From: Oscillospiraceae bacterium
GTDB taxonomy: Bacteria > Bacillota > Clostridia > Oscillospirales > Oscillospiraceae
DNA: 48,553 bases
Direction: 5' to 3'
NCBI GenBank assembly: GCA_902778115.1
Contig: CACYWG010000019.1
Span: forward strand, 1 to 48,553
A program made the position numbers and the translations under genes. Positions within the stretch are counted from its first letter, which is position 1, and every line of letters starts with the position of its first letter. The notes under the pieces are model-generated. The model ran no database searches. It saw only the letters and a program-made list of their open reading frames with translations, and was not told the DNA's origin. Of the stretch, positions 41,196 through 48,553 are shown one piece after another.

Positions 41196-42611
41196 ATGGT
41201 TTTCAACAGCGCCTCATTTCTTTTCATGTTTCTCCCCGCCGCGCTGATCCTGTACCGGATCGTCCCGGGCCGGGAAGCCAAAAATATCCTGCTGTGCCTG
41301 TTGAGCCTTCTGTTTTACGCCTTCGGCGGGCTGGCGCAGCTGCCGGTGCTGCTGGCGGCGGCGGTGTGGAGCTGGTGCTTTGGCCTGCTGCTGGCCCGTC
41401 CGGGCAAAGGGCGCAGGCTCTGGCTCGCGCTGGGCGTCGCGGGCGATCTGGCGCTGCTGTGCGCTTTCAAATATCTCGCCTTTTTCCTGGACATCCTTCA
41501 CCTTCCGGCGCTCTCCTCCGCGCTGCCGCTGCCGCTGGGCATCTCCTTTTTCACCTTCCACGCCATCTCCTACCTGGTCGACAGCTACCGCGACGCATCC
41601 CTCGCCGAAAAGCGCCCCGACCGGCTGCTGCTGTATCTCGCCTTCTTCCCCCGGCTGATCGCCGGGCCGATCATCAAATGGAAGGACGGCCGCGATCAGC
41701 TGACGCAGCGACAGGAATCGCTGACCGACACGACGGCCGGCCTGCGCCGCTTCGTGCGCGGTCTGCTGAAAAAGCTGCTGCTCGCCGAGAGCGCCGCCGC
41801 CGTCGCCAACGCGGTCTACGCGCTGGAGCCCGGCGCCGTCGGTACGGGTCTCGCCTGGCTGGGCGGCGTATGCTACTGCCTGCAGATCTATTACGACTTC
41901 TCCGGCTACAGCGACATGGCCATCGGCCTCGGTCTGCTCTTCGGCTTCCGCTTCCCGGAAAACTTTGACCATCCCTATGTGTCCGGCAGCGTCAGCGAAT
42001 TCTGGCGGCGCTGGCACATCTCCCTCAACCGCTGGTTCGTCGATTACCTGTACATCCCGCTCGGCGGCAGCCGCCGCGGCAAATGGCTCACGCTGCGAAA
42101 CCGCCTCATCGTCTTTCTCGCCACCGGCATCTGGCACGGCGCCGGCTGGACCTTTATCCTCTGGGGTCTGTGGAACGGCCTGTTCGTGGTGCTGGAGGGG
42201 CTCTTCCCCGCTGTTTTCAAGGCCGAGGGCAAGTCCCCCGTCCGGAAGATCCTGCTGCACGTCTACGCGCTGCTCGTCTTTCTCACCGGCTTTATGATGT
42301 TCCGCGCGGGCTCCGTTTCGCAGGGCCTGCTGCTGATCGGGCAGCTGTTTTGCTTTAACGCCGCGCCGGTGGCAGGGCTTGCCTCCGTCATGACGCTGCT
42401 CACGCCCGCCCGCTGCTTCTTCCTGCTGCTGGGCGTCCTCTTTGCCATGCCCGTCGCTCCCCGGCTTCGCCGGGCGGCCGCTGCGCGTCTGGGCGAAGAT
42501 TCCCCGGCGCTGGAGGGCCTCGCCGACGCCCTCGCGCTGCTCGGCCTTGTCGTCTGCGTGCTGGCGATGGCCGGCGGGGCCTATTCGCCCTTCATCTACC
42601 AGCAGTTTTAA
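41196..42611 (+). CDS. MBOAT family membrane O-acyltransferase (AlgI/DltB-like)
   Basis: 471 aa, about eleven membrane helices. AlgI-type motifs: FNSASFLFMFLPAALILYR start, FFTFHAISYLVDSYR (H122), YYDFSGYSDMAIGLG, FWRRWHISLNRWF, YIPLGGSR and the catalytic His H314 in TGIWHGAGWTF. It moves acyl groups across the membrane to a surface polymer. The DHHW protein 12 bp downstream is its usual extracytoplasmic partner. Confidence 0.93.
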   Translation: MVFNSASFLFMFLPAALILYRIVPGREAKNILLCLLSLLFYAFGGLAQLPVLLAAAVWSWCFGLLLARPGKGRRLWLALGVAGDLALLCAFKYLAFFLDILHLPALSSALPLPLGISFFTFHAISYLVDSYRDASLAEKRPDRLLLYLAFFPRLIAGPIIKWKDGRDQLTQRQESLTDTTAGLRRFVRGLLKKLLLAESAAAVANAVYALEPGAVGTGLAWLGGVCYCLQIYYDFSGYSDMAIGLGLLFGFRFPENFDHPYVSGSVSEFWRRWHISLNRWFVDYLYIPLGGSRRGKWLTLRNRLIVFLATGIWHGAGWTFILWGLWNGLFVVLEGLFPAVFKAEGKSPVRKILLHVYALLVFLTGFMMFRAGSVSQGLLLIGQLFCFNAAPVAGLASVMTLLTPARCFFLLLGVLFAMPVAPRLRRAAAARLGEDSPALEGLADALALLGLVVCVLAMAGGAYSPFIYQQF

Positions 42612-42623
42612 GGCGGTGAAGAT

Positions 42624-43973
42624 ATGAAAAAAACACTTTCCCTCCTCTTTGCCGCGCTCTTCCTCGCGCTGTGCCTGATCCCCTCGCTGGGGCTGCTGAT
42701 CACGGGCGGCTCGGGCGCGGCGGCCAACCAGGTGCTCGCGCCGAAGCCTGTGCTGCTCAAAAGCGACGGCAAGCTCAATACCGCCTGGCTCGAAGATCTC
42801 TCCCGCTATGTCAACGACCGCTTTTCCCTGCGGCAGGAGGCCGTCACGCTCTGGGCGCGCTTGAACGCGGGGCTTCTTCACTCCTCCGTGACTGATCAGG
42901 TGATCCTCGGGCGCTTCGACCTCCTCTATTACGCGCCGACGGTCCCTGATTACACCCGCTCCAACCCGATGACGGAGCGCGAGCTCTGGTGTGCTGCGCG
43001 CAGGCTGTGGCTGCTGCAGGAATACGCCGAGGCGCAGGGCGGACAATTTCTCTTTACGGTCGCGCCGAACAAAAACCAGCTTTACCCGGAAGGCATGCCA
43101 ACGCTGGCGGTCGCGGACGGCCCGACGAACACCGAAGCCCTGTACCGGAAGCTGGACGAGATGGGTATTGCCCATCTTGACCTGCACGCGATCTTTCGCG
43201 CCGCCGATCCGGAGCGTCTCTATTTCAACACCGACAGCCATTGGACCTCGCGCGGCGCGGCGCTCGCCGCCGACGCGATCCTGCACGCCCTTGGGCGCGA
43301 GAGCGCATATTTCGGCGGGCCCTTTACCTCCGGCACGCATAAGGGCGACCTCTATGAAATGCTCTATCCCACCGGCACGGAGACGGAGCCGGATCCGGTC
43401 TATGCGCCCGGCTTTTCCTTTGAGGCCAGCAGCGCAAACCCGGACAGCATCAGCATCAGCACGAAGTCTGCCGCGGGCGAGGGCACGCTGCTGATGTACC
43501 GCGACTCCTTTGGCCGCTCCCTTTATCCCTATCTGGCCGAGGCCTACGGCGAGGCCTTCTTCTCCCGGAAAAACGACTATGACCCGACGGCGCTTCAGCC
43601 GGGCGGCGCGCTGGTGATCGAGCTGGTCGAGCGAAACCTCCGCTATCTGCTCGACTACACGCCGACGATGCCCGCGCCCAGGCGGGACGCAGCGCTTGCC
43701 CAGGACGCGCAGCCTCATGACGGACAGATGCATTTTGTTCTTGCCAAAGTCGGCCCGGAGGGGTATACTGTTCTGCACGGAGATCTTGGCGGCTATGCGC
43801 CGGATGAGGATTCTCCGATCTATCTTGACACCGTGCTGGGTCTTTATGAGGCGCTGCCCGGGGCGGAGGGCTTCTCCCTCTGTTTGCCGGAGGATGCGGC
43901 TGCGGGGCCGGTCCGGGTGCTTTTCCGTCACGACGGCGCGCTGCTGTCCCTGGCGGGCAGTCCGGAAGCCTGA
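42624..43973 (+). CDS. DHHW/AlgX-like extracytoplasmic protein
   Basis: 449 aa. Membrane anchor or uncleaved signal (about 5-30), then an SGNH-hydrolase-like domain of the DHHW/ALGX type. D204-x-H206-W207 motif (NTDSHWTSRGAALAAD), RLNAGLLHSSVTDQVILGR, YRDSFGRSLYPYL. In alginate and related systems such proteins complete O-acetylation started by the MBOAT. SD AAGGCGGTGA. Operon with MBOAT and the small lipoprotein. Confidence 0.88.
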   Translation: MKKTLSLLFAALFLALCLIPSLGLLITGGSGAAANQVLAPKPVLLKSDGKLNTAWLEDLSRYVNDRFSLRQEAVTLWARLNAGLLHSSVTDQVILGRFDLLYYAPTVPDYTRSNPMTERELWCAARRLWLLQEYAEAQGGQFLFTVAPNKNQLYPEGMPTLAVADGPTNTEALYRKLDEMGIAHLDLHAIFRAADPERLYFNTDSHWTSRGAALAADAILHALGRESAYFGGPFTSGTHKGDLYEMLYPTGTETEPDPVYAPGFSFEASSANPDSISISTKSAAGEGTLLMYRDSFGRSLYPYLAEAYGEAFFSRKNDYDPTALQPGGALVIELVERNLRYLLDYTPTMPAPRRDAALAQDAQPHDGQMHFVLAKVGPEGYTVLHGDLGGYAPDEDSPIYLDTVLGLYEALPGAEGFSLCLPEDAAAGPVRVLFRHDGALLSLAGSPEA

Positions 43974-44004
43974 GGGATCGCGGCATACAGGAGGTTATAT
44001 TGTC

Positions 44005-44415
44005 ATGAAAAAAGTATCTGCCCTGCTTTTGATCCTTGCGATGCTGCTGTCGCTGGCCGCCTGCGGCTCGAACGCCGCGAACAGCGTGGATGAAGATGCG
44101 CCCGTTCTCACGGCCGAGCTGCCCGGCGCTTCGCAGAAAGCGCCGGCTGCGGAGCCCACGGAGGCGCCTCAGGCGACCGCCGCTCCCGCGAAGGAGGAAA
44201 AGTCCGAAAAGGACGAGACCATTGAACGCGTACTGAAAATGAAGGGCCAGCCCGTGGCTGATCTGATCGAGCTGCTGGGCGAGCCGCTCAGCCGCGAGTA
44301 CTCCTCCAGCTGCCTGATTGAGGGCGGCCAGGACGGTCAGCTGATCTACGATGGCTTCATTGTCTACACGCTTGTGCAGAAGGACGGCACCGAAACGATC
44401 TACGACTGCGAATAA
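44005..44415 (+). CDS. Small lipoprotein of unknown function
   Basis: 136 aa. Signal peptide with lipobox LAAC (Cys about 20), Ala/Glu/Pro linker (about 38-72), then a small domain (about 75-136; VADLIELLGEPLSREYSSSC) resembling the SmpA/BamE-like or DUF4309-type fold. That resemblance is inference. SD GGAGG. Ends at a perfect terminator; probably the third gene of the MBOAT unit. Confidence 0.75.
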   Translation: MKKVSALLLILAMLLSLAACGSNAANSVDEDAPVLTAELPGASQKAPAAEPTEAPQATAAPAKEEKSEKDETIERVLKMKGQPVADLIELLGEPLSREYSSSCLIEGGQDGQLIYDGFIVYTLVQKDGTETIYDCE

Positions 44416-44425
44416 ACAAAACCGC

Positions 44426-44462
44426 AAAAAGCCTTCGGATCCATGGATCCGAAGGCTTTTTT
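44426..44462. terminator. Bidirectional terminator lipoprotein / glnA
   Basis: Perfect 17-18-bp palindromic stem (AAAAAGCCTTCGGATCC and complement) with T-runs on both sides. Confidence 0.93.
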
Positions 44463-44480
44463 GTTTGGTATCCGCTGCTT

Positions 44481-45905
44481 TTACAGGTTATAGTACTTCT
44501 CGAACTCCGCCGGATGCGGGATCTGGGACAGTTCGAGGCACTCGGCGCGTTTGCGCTTGAGGAAGCTGCGCAGCAGCTCCTCGGGGAAGACGCCGCCGGC
44601 GGTGAGGTAATCGTGATCCTGCTCCAGCGCGTCCAGCGCCTTCTCCAGGGAGGTGGGCAGCTGGTGCAGCTTGGCCTTTTCCTCGGTGGACAGCTCGAAG
44701 AGGTTCATATCGTAGGGGCCCCAGCCGTTTTCATGCGGGTCGATCTGATTCTTGATGCCGTCGATGCCGGCCATCAGGATGGCGGCGTAGCAGAAGTAGG
44801 GGTTGCAGGTGGCGTCGGGATTGCGCAGCTCGAAGCGGCGCATCTTCGGGCTCTTGGCATAGGCCGGGATGCGGATGACGGCGCTGCGGTTGGAGGTGGC
44901 GTAGCCGACGGTCACGGGCGCCTCGAAGCCGGGCACCAGGCGCTTGAAGGAGTTGGTGGAGGGATTGGTGAGCGCGCAGAGGGAGGAGATGTGCTTGAGG
45001 AGGCCGCCCATAAACCAGTGGGCTTCCTTGCTCAGGTGGGAATAGCCGTTGTCGTCGGAGAAGACCGGCTCGCCGTCCTTCAAAAGCAGCATATGCACGT
45101 GCATGCCGCTGCCCGCCTCGCCGTAGACCGGCTTCGGCATCAGCGTGGCGCTCAGGCCGTATTTGCGGGCCACGTTGTGGATGATGTATTTGATGTTCAT
45201 GGTGCCGTCGGCCATCTTGGACATCTGGCCCAGCAGCGGCTCGATCTCGAACTGGCCGGCGCCGCCCACCTCGGGGTGGTGGTACTTGACGGGGACGCCC
45301 GCCTTCTCGATCTCCATGCACATCTCGCTGCGGCATTCATAGGTGCGGTCGAGCGGCTTGGCCACATGATAGTGCTTCTGGAAGGGAACGACGCAGCCGG
45401 TCCCCTCGGAATCGCTGTTCCAGTGGGCCTGCTCGGCGTCGATCGCCACGCCGATGGCGTTGTGATCCACCTTCCAGCCGACCTCGTTGAAGAGGTAGAA
45501 CTCAAATTCGGGCAGGATCAGCATCGTATCGGCGATGCCGCTGTCCTTCAGATACTGCTCGGCAGCCTGGACGATGTTGCGGGGATACTGTTTGAGCGGC
45601 CGGTTCTGCGGATAGTCGATGATCATGGCGTTGCCGATCATGGACAGGGTCTTGACGCTACAGAAAGGATCGATGCTCGCGGTATCCAGGTCGGGGATAT
45701 AGACCATATCGCTCTTCTCCACCACGGCGTAACCGTAGTTGGAGGCGTCAAAGCCGATCCCGTTGACCATGGTATCCTCGTTGAAGCTCTTCGCGGGGAT
45801 CGTCACGTGGCGGAACTGGCCGTCAATGTCGACGATTTTGAAGTCGACCATCTGAACGTCCTGCTCCTCGATCAGTTTCATGATGTCTTTCGCCGTTTTA
45901 GCCAT
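44481..45905 (-). CDS. glnA: Glutamine synthetase type I
   Basis: 474 aa. ATP-dependent ligation of ammonia to glutamate. Beta-grasp N-domain (to about 110; VNGIGFDASNYGY), catalytic core with LPEFEFYLF, GAGQFEIEPL, MPKPVYGEAGSGMHVHM, NSFKRLVPGFEAPV and RRFELRNPDATCNPYFCYAAIL. The start at 45905 has GAGGGA; the longer frame passes through the leader and terminator. Regulated from two promoters with an RNA terminator between them. Confidence 0.95.
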   Translation of the reverse strand: MAKTAKDIMKLIEEQDVQMVDFKIVDIDGQFRHVTIPAKSFNEDTMVNGIGFDASNYGYAVVEKSDMVYIPDLDTASIDPFCSVKTLSMIGNAMIIDYPQNRPLKQYPRNIVQAAEQYLKDSGIADTMLILPEFEFYLFNEVGWKVDHNAIGVAIDAEQAHWNSDSEGTGCVVPFQKHYHVAKPLDRTYECRSEMCMEIEKAGVPVKYHHPEVGGAGQFEIEPLLGQMSKMADGTMNIKYIIHNVARKYGLSATLMPKPVYGEAGSGMHVHMLLLKDGEPVFSDDNGYSHLSKEAHWFMGGLLKHISSLCALTNPSTNSFKRLVPGFEAPVTVGYATSNRSAVIRIPAYAKSPKMRRFELRNPDATCNPYFCYAAILMAGIDGIKNQIDPHENGWGPYDMNLFELSTEEKAKLHQLPTSLEKALDALEQDHDYLTAGGVFPEELLRSFLKRKRAECLELSQIPHPAEFEKYYNL

Positions 45906-45972
45906 AGTTCCCTCACTTCTCTGCGCGCAGCAGATATTTTCGTTCTTTGCGGGACTTCTCCCGTCCGGAGGT

Positions 45973-46001
45973 ATTATATCAAGTCCGTTTCCTTTTGTAT
46001 A
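45973..46001 (-). promoter_or_regulatory. Proximal glnA promoter (extended -10)
   Basis: TGa-TATAAT extended -10 (45973-45978) with a poor -35 (TATACA, 45996-46001) at 17 nt. It lies 68 bp upstream of the glnA start and downstream of the leader terminator. Confidence 0.6.
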
Positions 46002-46032
46002 GAGCAAAAAACGGGGAATCCGGCATTCGCGC

Positions 46033-46162
46033 AAAAAAACCTGCTTCCCGTTTGTCATCACGGGAAGCAGGTTTCAGGGGGGAGAGAATAATTGTGAGAG
46101 TGAGAAGTGTAAGAGAGGGTTTTGTTTGGGGTTTACATCTGATCAGTTAGTTATCTCTAACT
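46033..46162 (-). ncRNA. Short terminated leader RNA upstream of glnA
   Basis: Transcript of about 130 nt predicted from promoter 46169-46197. It opens with a perfect hairpin CAGTTAG-AGATAA-CTAACTG (46163-46144), passes through a C/T-rich unstructured part, and ends at hairpin AAACCTGCTTCCCGT/ACGGGAAGCAGGTTT (46074-46037) with T7. It could be an attenuator for glnA or a free small RNA. Confidence 0.6.
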
Positions 46163-46168
46163 GTCTGC

Positions 46169-46197
46169 AGTATAACAGATGCCATTTCTTTTTTCAA
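46169..46197 (-). promoter_or_regulatory. Distal glnA promoter / leader RNA promoter
   Basis: -35 TTGAAA (46192-46197), 17-nt spacer and -10 TATACT (46169-46174) on the minus strand. Confidence 0.78.
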
Positions 46198-46207
46198 GAC
46201 TTTTTTC

Positions 46208-46412
46208 ATAATGATTATATGATGGCGAAAAGCTCAAAAGCTTTTCGCCGCGCCGATTTGCGGCGCAGCAAAACAGCATGGCTGTTTTGCCATATACTCA
46301 TTGCAATGAGCATCGGGCGAATGATTCTTCAAAATCATTCGCTTCCAAACTTGTCGTTTGGCAGCGAAATCAATCGAATCCTCGATTGATTTCGCCTTCC
46401 GATGATCATTAT
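46208..46412 (+). mobile_element. MITE-like hairpin element, copy 2 (205 bp)
   Basis: Same element as 32794-32978, same orientation. Terminal repeats ATAATGATTATATGATGGC (46208-46226) and its near-complement (46394-46412); all five internal hairpins are kept. About 20 bp are extra between the third and fourth hairpins (GCGAATGATTCTTCAAAATC region). Several stem changes are compensated, for example GCGAAATC/GATTTCGC here against GCAAAATC/GATTTTGC in copy 1. Confidence 0.75.
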
Positions 46413-46415
46413 AGT
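46386..46415 (+). promoter_or_regulatory. Outward promoter at the right end of MITE copy 2
   Basis: TTGATT (46386-46391), 18-nt spacer and TATAGT (46410-46415), in the same place as in copy 1, pointing at the CapA gene. Confidence 0.5.
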
Positions 46416-46495
46416 TTTTTACTGGGATTTTTCCCCTGCGCGGGCAACCTTCTTCCCGCTCTGATCGAATTAAGAAAGAAAAAAGCGCTTCACTC

Positions 46496-46524
46496 TTGCG
46501 CAAAAGCGCGCTTTCTGCTATTCT
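46496..46524 (+). promoter_or_regulatory. Promoter of the CapA-family gene
   Basis: TTGCGC (46496-46501), 17-nt spacer and TATTCT (46519-46524), 38 bp before the start. Confidence 0.6.
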
Positions 46525-46562
46525 ACCTCTGTTACAGACGAAAAGGCAGGTAAGCATAACAG

Positions 46563-47834
46563 ATGAAACTGGTAAAGACCCTGATCATGATCCTATTGGT
46601 TTTCGCACTCGGACTTGTGCTCTGGGTGCGTCTCGGCGCCGCGCCGAAGCCCGCGGAGGCGGATCTGCGCCCCACGCAGTCTCCCGCCGCTTCGGCAGAA
46701 GCGACGGAGGTGCCCGGATCGGAGACGCCGACAGGGACGGAGCCTGCGGCGAGCGAAGCTCCGGTCGACATCGAGGCCGAGCCGGAGTACTTCACCGTCT
46801 CCATGGTCGGCGACTGCACGCTCTCCGCCTCCCCGGACAAACGGGACTGGGGCATCGGCTTCCAGCGCACCGTGGGCGACGATACTGACTATCCCTTTGC
46901 CAACACCGTGCAGTTTTTAAACGACGACTATCTGACGATCGCCAACCTGGAATGCTCCCTTTCCGACAAGAAATACAGTTCGATCGAGCAGTTTTCCTTC
47001 CTCGGCAAAGCGGACTACGCCAAGATCCTCAGCTCCGGCAGCGTGGAATTCGTCACGCTGGCCAATAACCACACCATGGACTTCGGCCAGGGCGCCTATA
47101 ACGACACGACCGCCGCGCTGGACGCCGTGGGCGTCAGCTACGCCGGGGAAAACGAGTGCTATCTCTATCAGAGCGAGGGCGGACTGAAGATCGGCCTGTT
47201 CTGCATGTATAACGGCCTGACCGGCAACGCCTTCTCGCTGCTGTCCGCCTCCGCGCAGGAAAAGCTCGTGGCCGAGAGCAAGGACTGGATCGACCGGGCC
47301 GTGCCGAAGCTGGAGGAGATGGGCGCGGAATACACCATCGCCTGCCTGCACATGGGCACCGAGGGCAACTACGAGACCACCGACGTGCAGGTCGAGCTCT
47401 GCCGCTATGCCATCGACGCGGGCTTCGGCAGCGTCTACTGCACCCACGCCCACCGCCTGCAGCCGGCCGAGCTCTACGGCGAGGGCATCATCTTCTACGG
47501 CCTCGGCAACTGGATCTTCGGCGGCCACACCAACCCCGGCAACGGCAAGGATCCCGCCTCCTACGACACCGGCATCGGCAAGATCACGCTCTGCCGCCGC
47601 GGAAGCAAGGTGACGCTGGACAGCTACAGCTTCATCCCCTGCTGCATCAGCAGCGCCCTGGATCCGGAAAACGGCGTGCCCGGCGTCAACTCCCAGAACA
47701 ACTACCAGCCCACGCCCTATGTGGAGGGCGGCAAGGCCTGGCAGCGGGCCATGTCCATCATCAGCGGCACCTATGAGGGCGCCAACTATACCGTTGGCAA
47801 CTACTGGGACATCCTCCGCGACATGGGCGGCTGA
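46563..47834 (+). CDS. CapA family protein (metallophosphatase-fold, membrane-anchored)
   Basis: 423 aa. N-terminal membrane anchor (about 5-24), Thr/Ala/Pro/Glu-rich linker (about 30-75), then a PGA_cap domain with its metal-site motifs: SMVGDCTLS, ANLECSLSD, LANNHTMDFG, CLHMGTEGNY, CTHAHRLQP and YGLGNWIFGG. CapA/PgsA homologues take part in poly-gamma-glutamate or capsule export; stand-alone copies like this have unknown roles. No pgsB/pgsC is near. Weak SD (AGGTAAG). Confidence 0.88.
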   Translation: MKLVKTLIMILLVFALGLVLWVRLGAAPKPAEADLRPTQSPAASAEATEVPGSETPTGTEPAASEAPVDIEAEPEYFTVSMVGDCTLSASPDKRDWGIGFQRTVGDDTDYPFANTVQFLNDDYLTIANLECSLSDKKYSSIEQFSFLGKADYAKILSSGSVEFVTLANNHTMDFGQGAYNDTTAALDAVGVSYAGENECYLYQSEGGLKIGLFCMYNGLTGNAFSLLSASAQEKLVAESKDWIDRAVPKLEEMGAEYTIACLHMGTEGNYETTDVQVELCRYAIDAGFGSVYCTHAHRLQPAELYGEGIIFYGLGNWIFGGHTNPGNGKDPASYDTGIGKITLCRRGSKVTLDSYSFIPCCISSALDPENGVPGVNSQNNYQPTPYVEGGKAWQRAMSIISGTYEGANYTVGNYWDILRDMGG

Positions 47835-47845
47835 GTTCCCGTGAT

Positions 47846-47890
47846 AAGAAAAAACGGTCAGGATCAAATAGATCCCGACCGTTTTTTCTT
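47846..47890. terminator. Bidirectional terminator CapA / DUF1508
   Basis: Twenty-bp arms with one mismatch (AAGAAAAAACGGTC..., GACCGTTTTTTCTT) and a 5-nt loop. Confidence 0.92.
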
Positions 47891-47899
47891 ATGTGCAGT

Positions 47900-48283
47900 T
47901 TATTCCGCGGTCTCGGTTTCCTCGCGCTCGGCCTTGGCCTCCGGCGCGTTCGCCTTGACGGATTCGATGCCGTTCATGCAGCTGTCCCAGGACTTATAGC
48001 CCTCGCTGACGCCGACGATCTGGCCGTTTTTGGCCTTCAGGCGGAAGCGGTACTCCCCGGCCTTGTCCAGATAGACCTCAAATTTCGGATGAGTCAGGAC
48101 CTCGAAGTTCTCCTGCGTCTGGTCCTCGACCGGGCCGAGGCAGCTGCGCTTGACGCTGTCGATGCCCTTCAGGCAGGCGCCCTCGGTGGTATAGACCTCG
48201 CTGTCCAGGATGACCTGGCCGTTGGTGGCCTTGAGGACGAATTTCACGCCGGTCTTGACGGTTTTTGTAACAAATTTACCCAT
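47900..48283 (-). CDS. DUF1508 (YegP-like) repeat protein
   Basis: 127 aa with two DUF1508 repeats: KFVLKATNGQVILDSEVYTTEGACLKGIDSV-like (about 13-45) and YRFRLKAKNGQIVGVSEGY (about 77-110). The tail is acidic. The family forms small beta-rich proteins of unknown role. SD GAGGAGG. A terminator (48313-48341) ends 15-20 nt before its SD, so no separate promoter fits between it and the upstream gene. Confidence 0.87.
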   Translation of the reverse strand: MGKFVTKTVKTGVKFVLKATNGQVILDSEVYTTEGACLKGIDSVKRSCLGPVEDQTQENFEVLTHPKFEVYLDKAGEYRFRLKAKNGQIVGVSEGYKSWDSCMNGIESVKANAPEAKAEREETETAE

Positions 48284-48312
48284 TTTGTTGCCTCCTCATC
48301 GGATGATTTGCA

Positions 48313-48341
48313 AAAACAGCCCACAAAATGTGGGCTGTTTT
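48313..48341 (-). terminator. Terminator of the activator gene
   Basis: Thirteen-bp stem AAAACAGCCCACA / TGTGGGCTGTTTT with a 3-nt loop and TTTTT on the minus strand. Confidence 0.9.
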
Positions 48342-48351
48342 GACTTAGGAT

Positions 48352-48553
48352 TTATTTCTTGGCGAGGCCCTTCTGGCGGGCATACTCGGCAGCGCCCAGC
48401 GCGCCCATCAGCTGCGGGTCGGTCTTCAGGTTGATGACCTTCAGCTTCAGCACGTGCTCGATCGCTTCCTTCAGGCCGTCGTTCTTCGCGCAGCCGCCCG
48501 TCAGCGTGATGCTGTCGGTCGCACCGGCCTTCTTCGCCATGACAAAGCAGCGC
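48352..48553 (-). CDS. BadF/HgdC-type ATPase (2-hydroxyacyl-CoA dehydratase activator), C-terminal fragment
   Basis: Only the last 66 codons are in the window; the frame runs open through the right edge (RCFVMAKKAGATDSITLTGG). The pattern ITLTGGCAKNDGLKEAI and DPQLMGALGAAEYARQKG matches the C-terminal ATP-binding end of the CoA-substrate-specific activase family. These homodimeric 4Fe-4S ATPases inject electrons into 2-hydroxyglutaryl- or related acyl-CoA dehydratases in amino-acid fermenters. The dehydratase partner is not visible here. Confidence 0.85.
   Translation of the reverse strand, partial: RCFVMAKKAGATDSITLTGGCAKNDGLKEAIEHVLKLKVINLKTDPQLMGALGAAEYARQKGLAKK

Noticed and set aside
41214..43931. 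905-codon open frame on the minus strand
   Set aside because: It is antisense to the clearly coding MBOAT and DHHW genes. Its product is a low-complexity Arg/Glu/Gln/Ala sequence typical of a shadow frame in GC-rich DNA.

Overview
The window looks like chromosome from a GC-rich, spore-forming member of the Clostridia, most like the Oscillospiraceae or Ruminococcaceae. The evidence is GC-rich coding DNA, near-consensus sigma-A promoters with 17-nt spacers, strong SD sequences, T-box leaders on thrS and metNIQ, a SleB spore-cortex hydrolase, tRNAs with an encoded CCA, rubredoxin, and a 2-hydroxyacyl-CoA dehydratase-type activator cut by the right edge. The family assignment is inference; no 16S sequence is visible.

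Left part (1-9300, mostly minus strand): an rRNA-type leader with two tandem consensus promoters pointing off the left edge; a zinc-ribbon membrane protein; sleB; a T-box-controlled threonyl-tRNA synthetase without a full TGS domain; an AAA ATPase-CYTH fusion; a PLP aminotransferase; a class M sirtuin overlapping a zinc-type macrodomain gene; tRNA-Ser(GCU); and a small CxxC redox protein.

Middle (9400-26640): a membrane-anchored PI-PLC-like enzyme and a DUF362 protein (plus); metNIQ behind a Met T-box (minus); a 0.9-kb gene-free stretch holding the T-box, an unidentified about 270-nt RNA gene and an orphan consensus promoter; a MATE transporter and rubredoxin; a split ThrE-type exporter; gluQ; then a six-gene minus operon (binding protein, ATPase, fused permease, HAD phosphatase, ROK-like kinase, D-lyxose isomerase) that reads as a sugar or sugar-phosphate uptake and catabolism unit; and tRNA-Ser(UGA).

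Accessory block (26640-30720): lower-GC DNA with an ArsR-ArsP-thioredoxin cassette lying between two 53-bp near-identical direct repeats, a decayed DUF4357 gene end, an SDR epimerase and a GNAT acetyltransferase.

Right part (30800-48553): lipoproteins; a LysR regulator divergent from a redox/detoxification cluster (71-aa helical protein, Cys-nucleophile alpha/beta hydrolase, three flavoproteins with the same compact Cys motif, cyclophilin-like lipoprotein, MATE, esterase, CAT-like acetyltransferase); NhaC; an MBOAT/DHHW pair for surface acylation; glnA with a short terminated leader RNA; CapA; DUF1508; and the activator fragment. Two copies of a 185-205 bp hairpin-rich inverted-repeat element (32794-32978 and 46208-46412) show compensatory stem changes and an outward promoter at the same end. 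They are the most novel-looking structure in the window.
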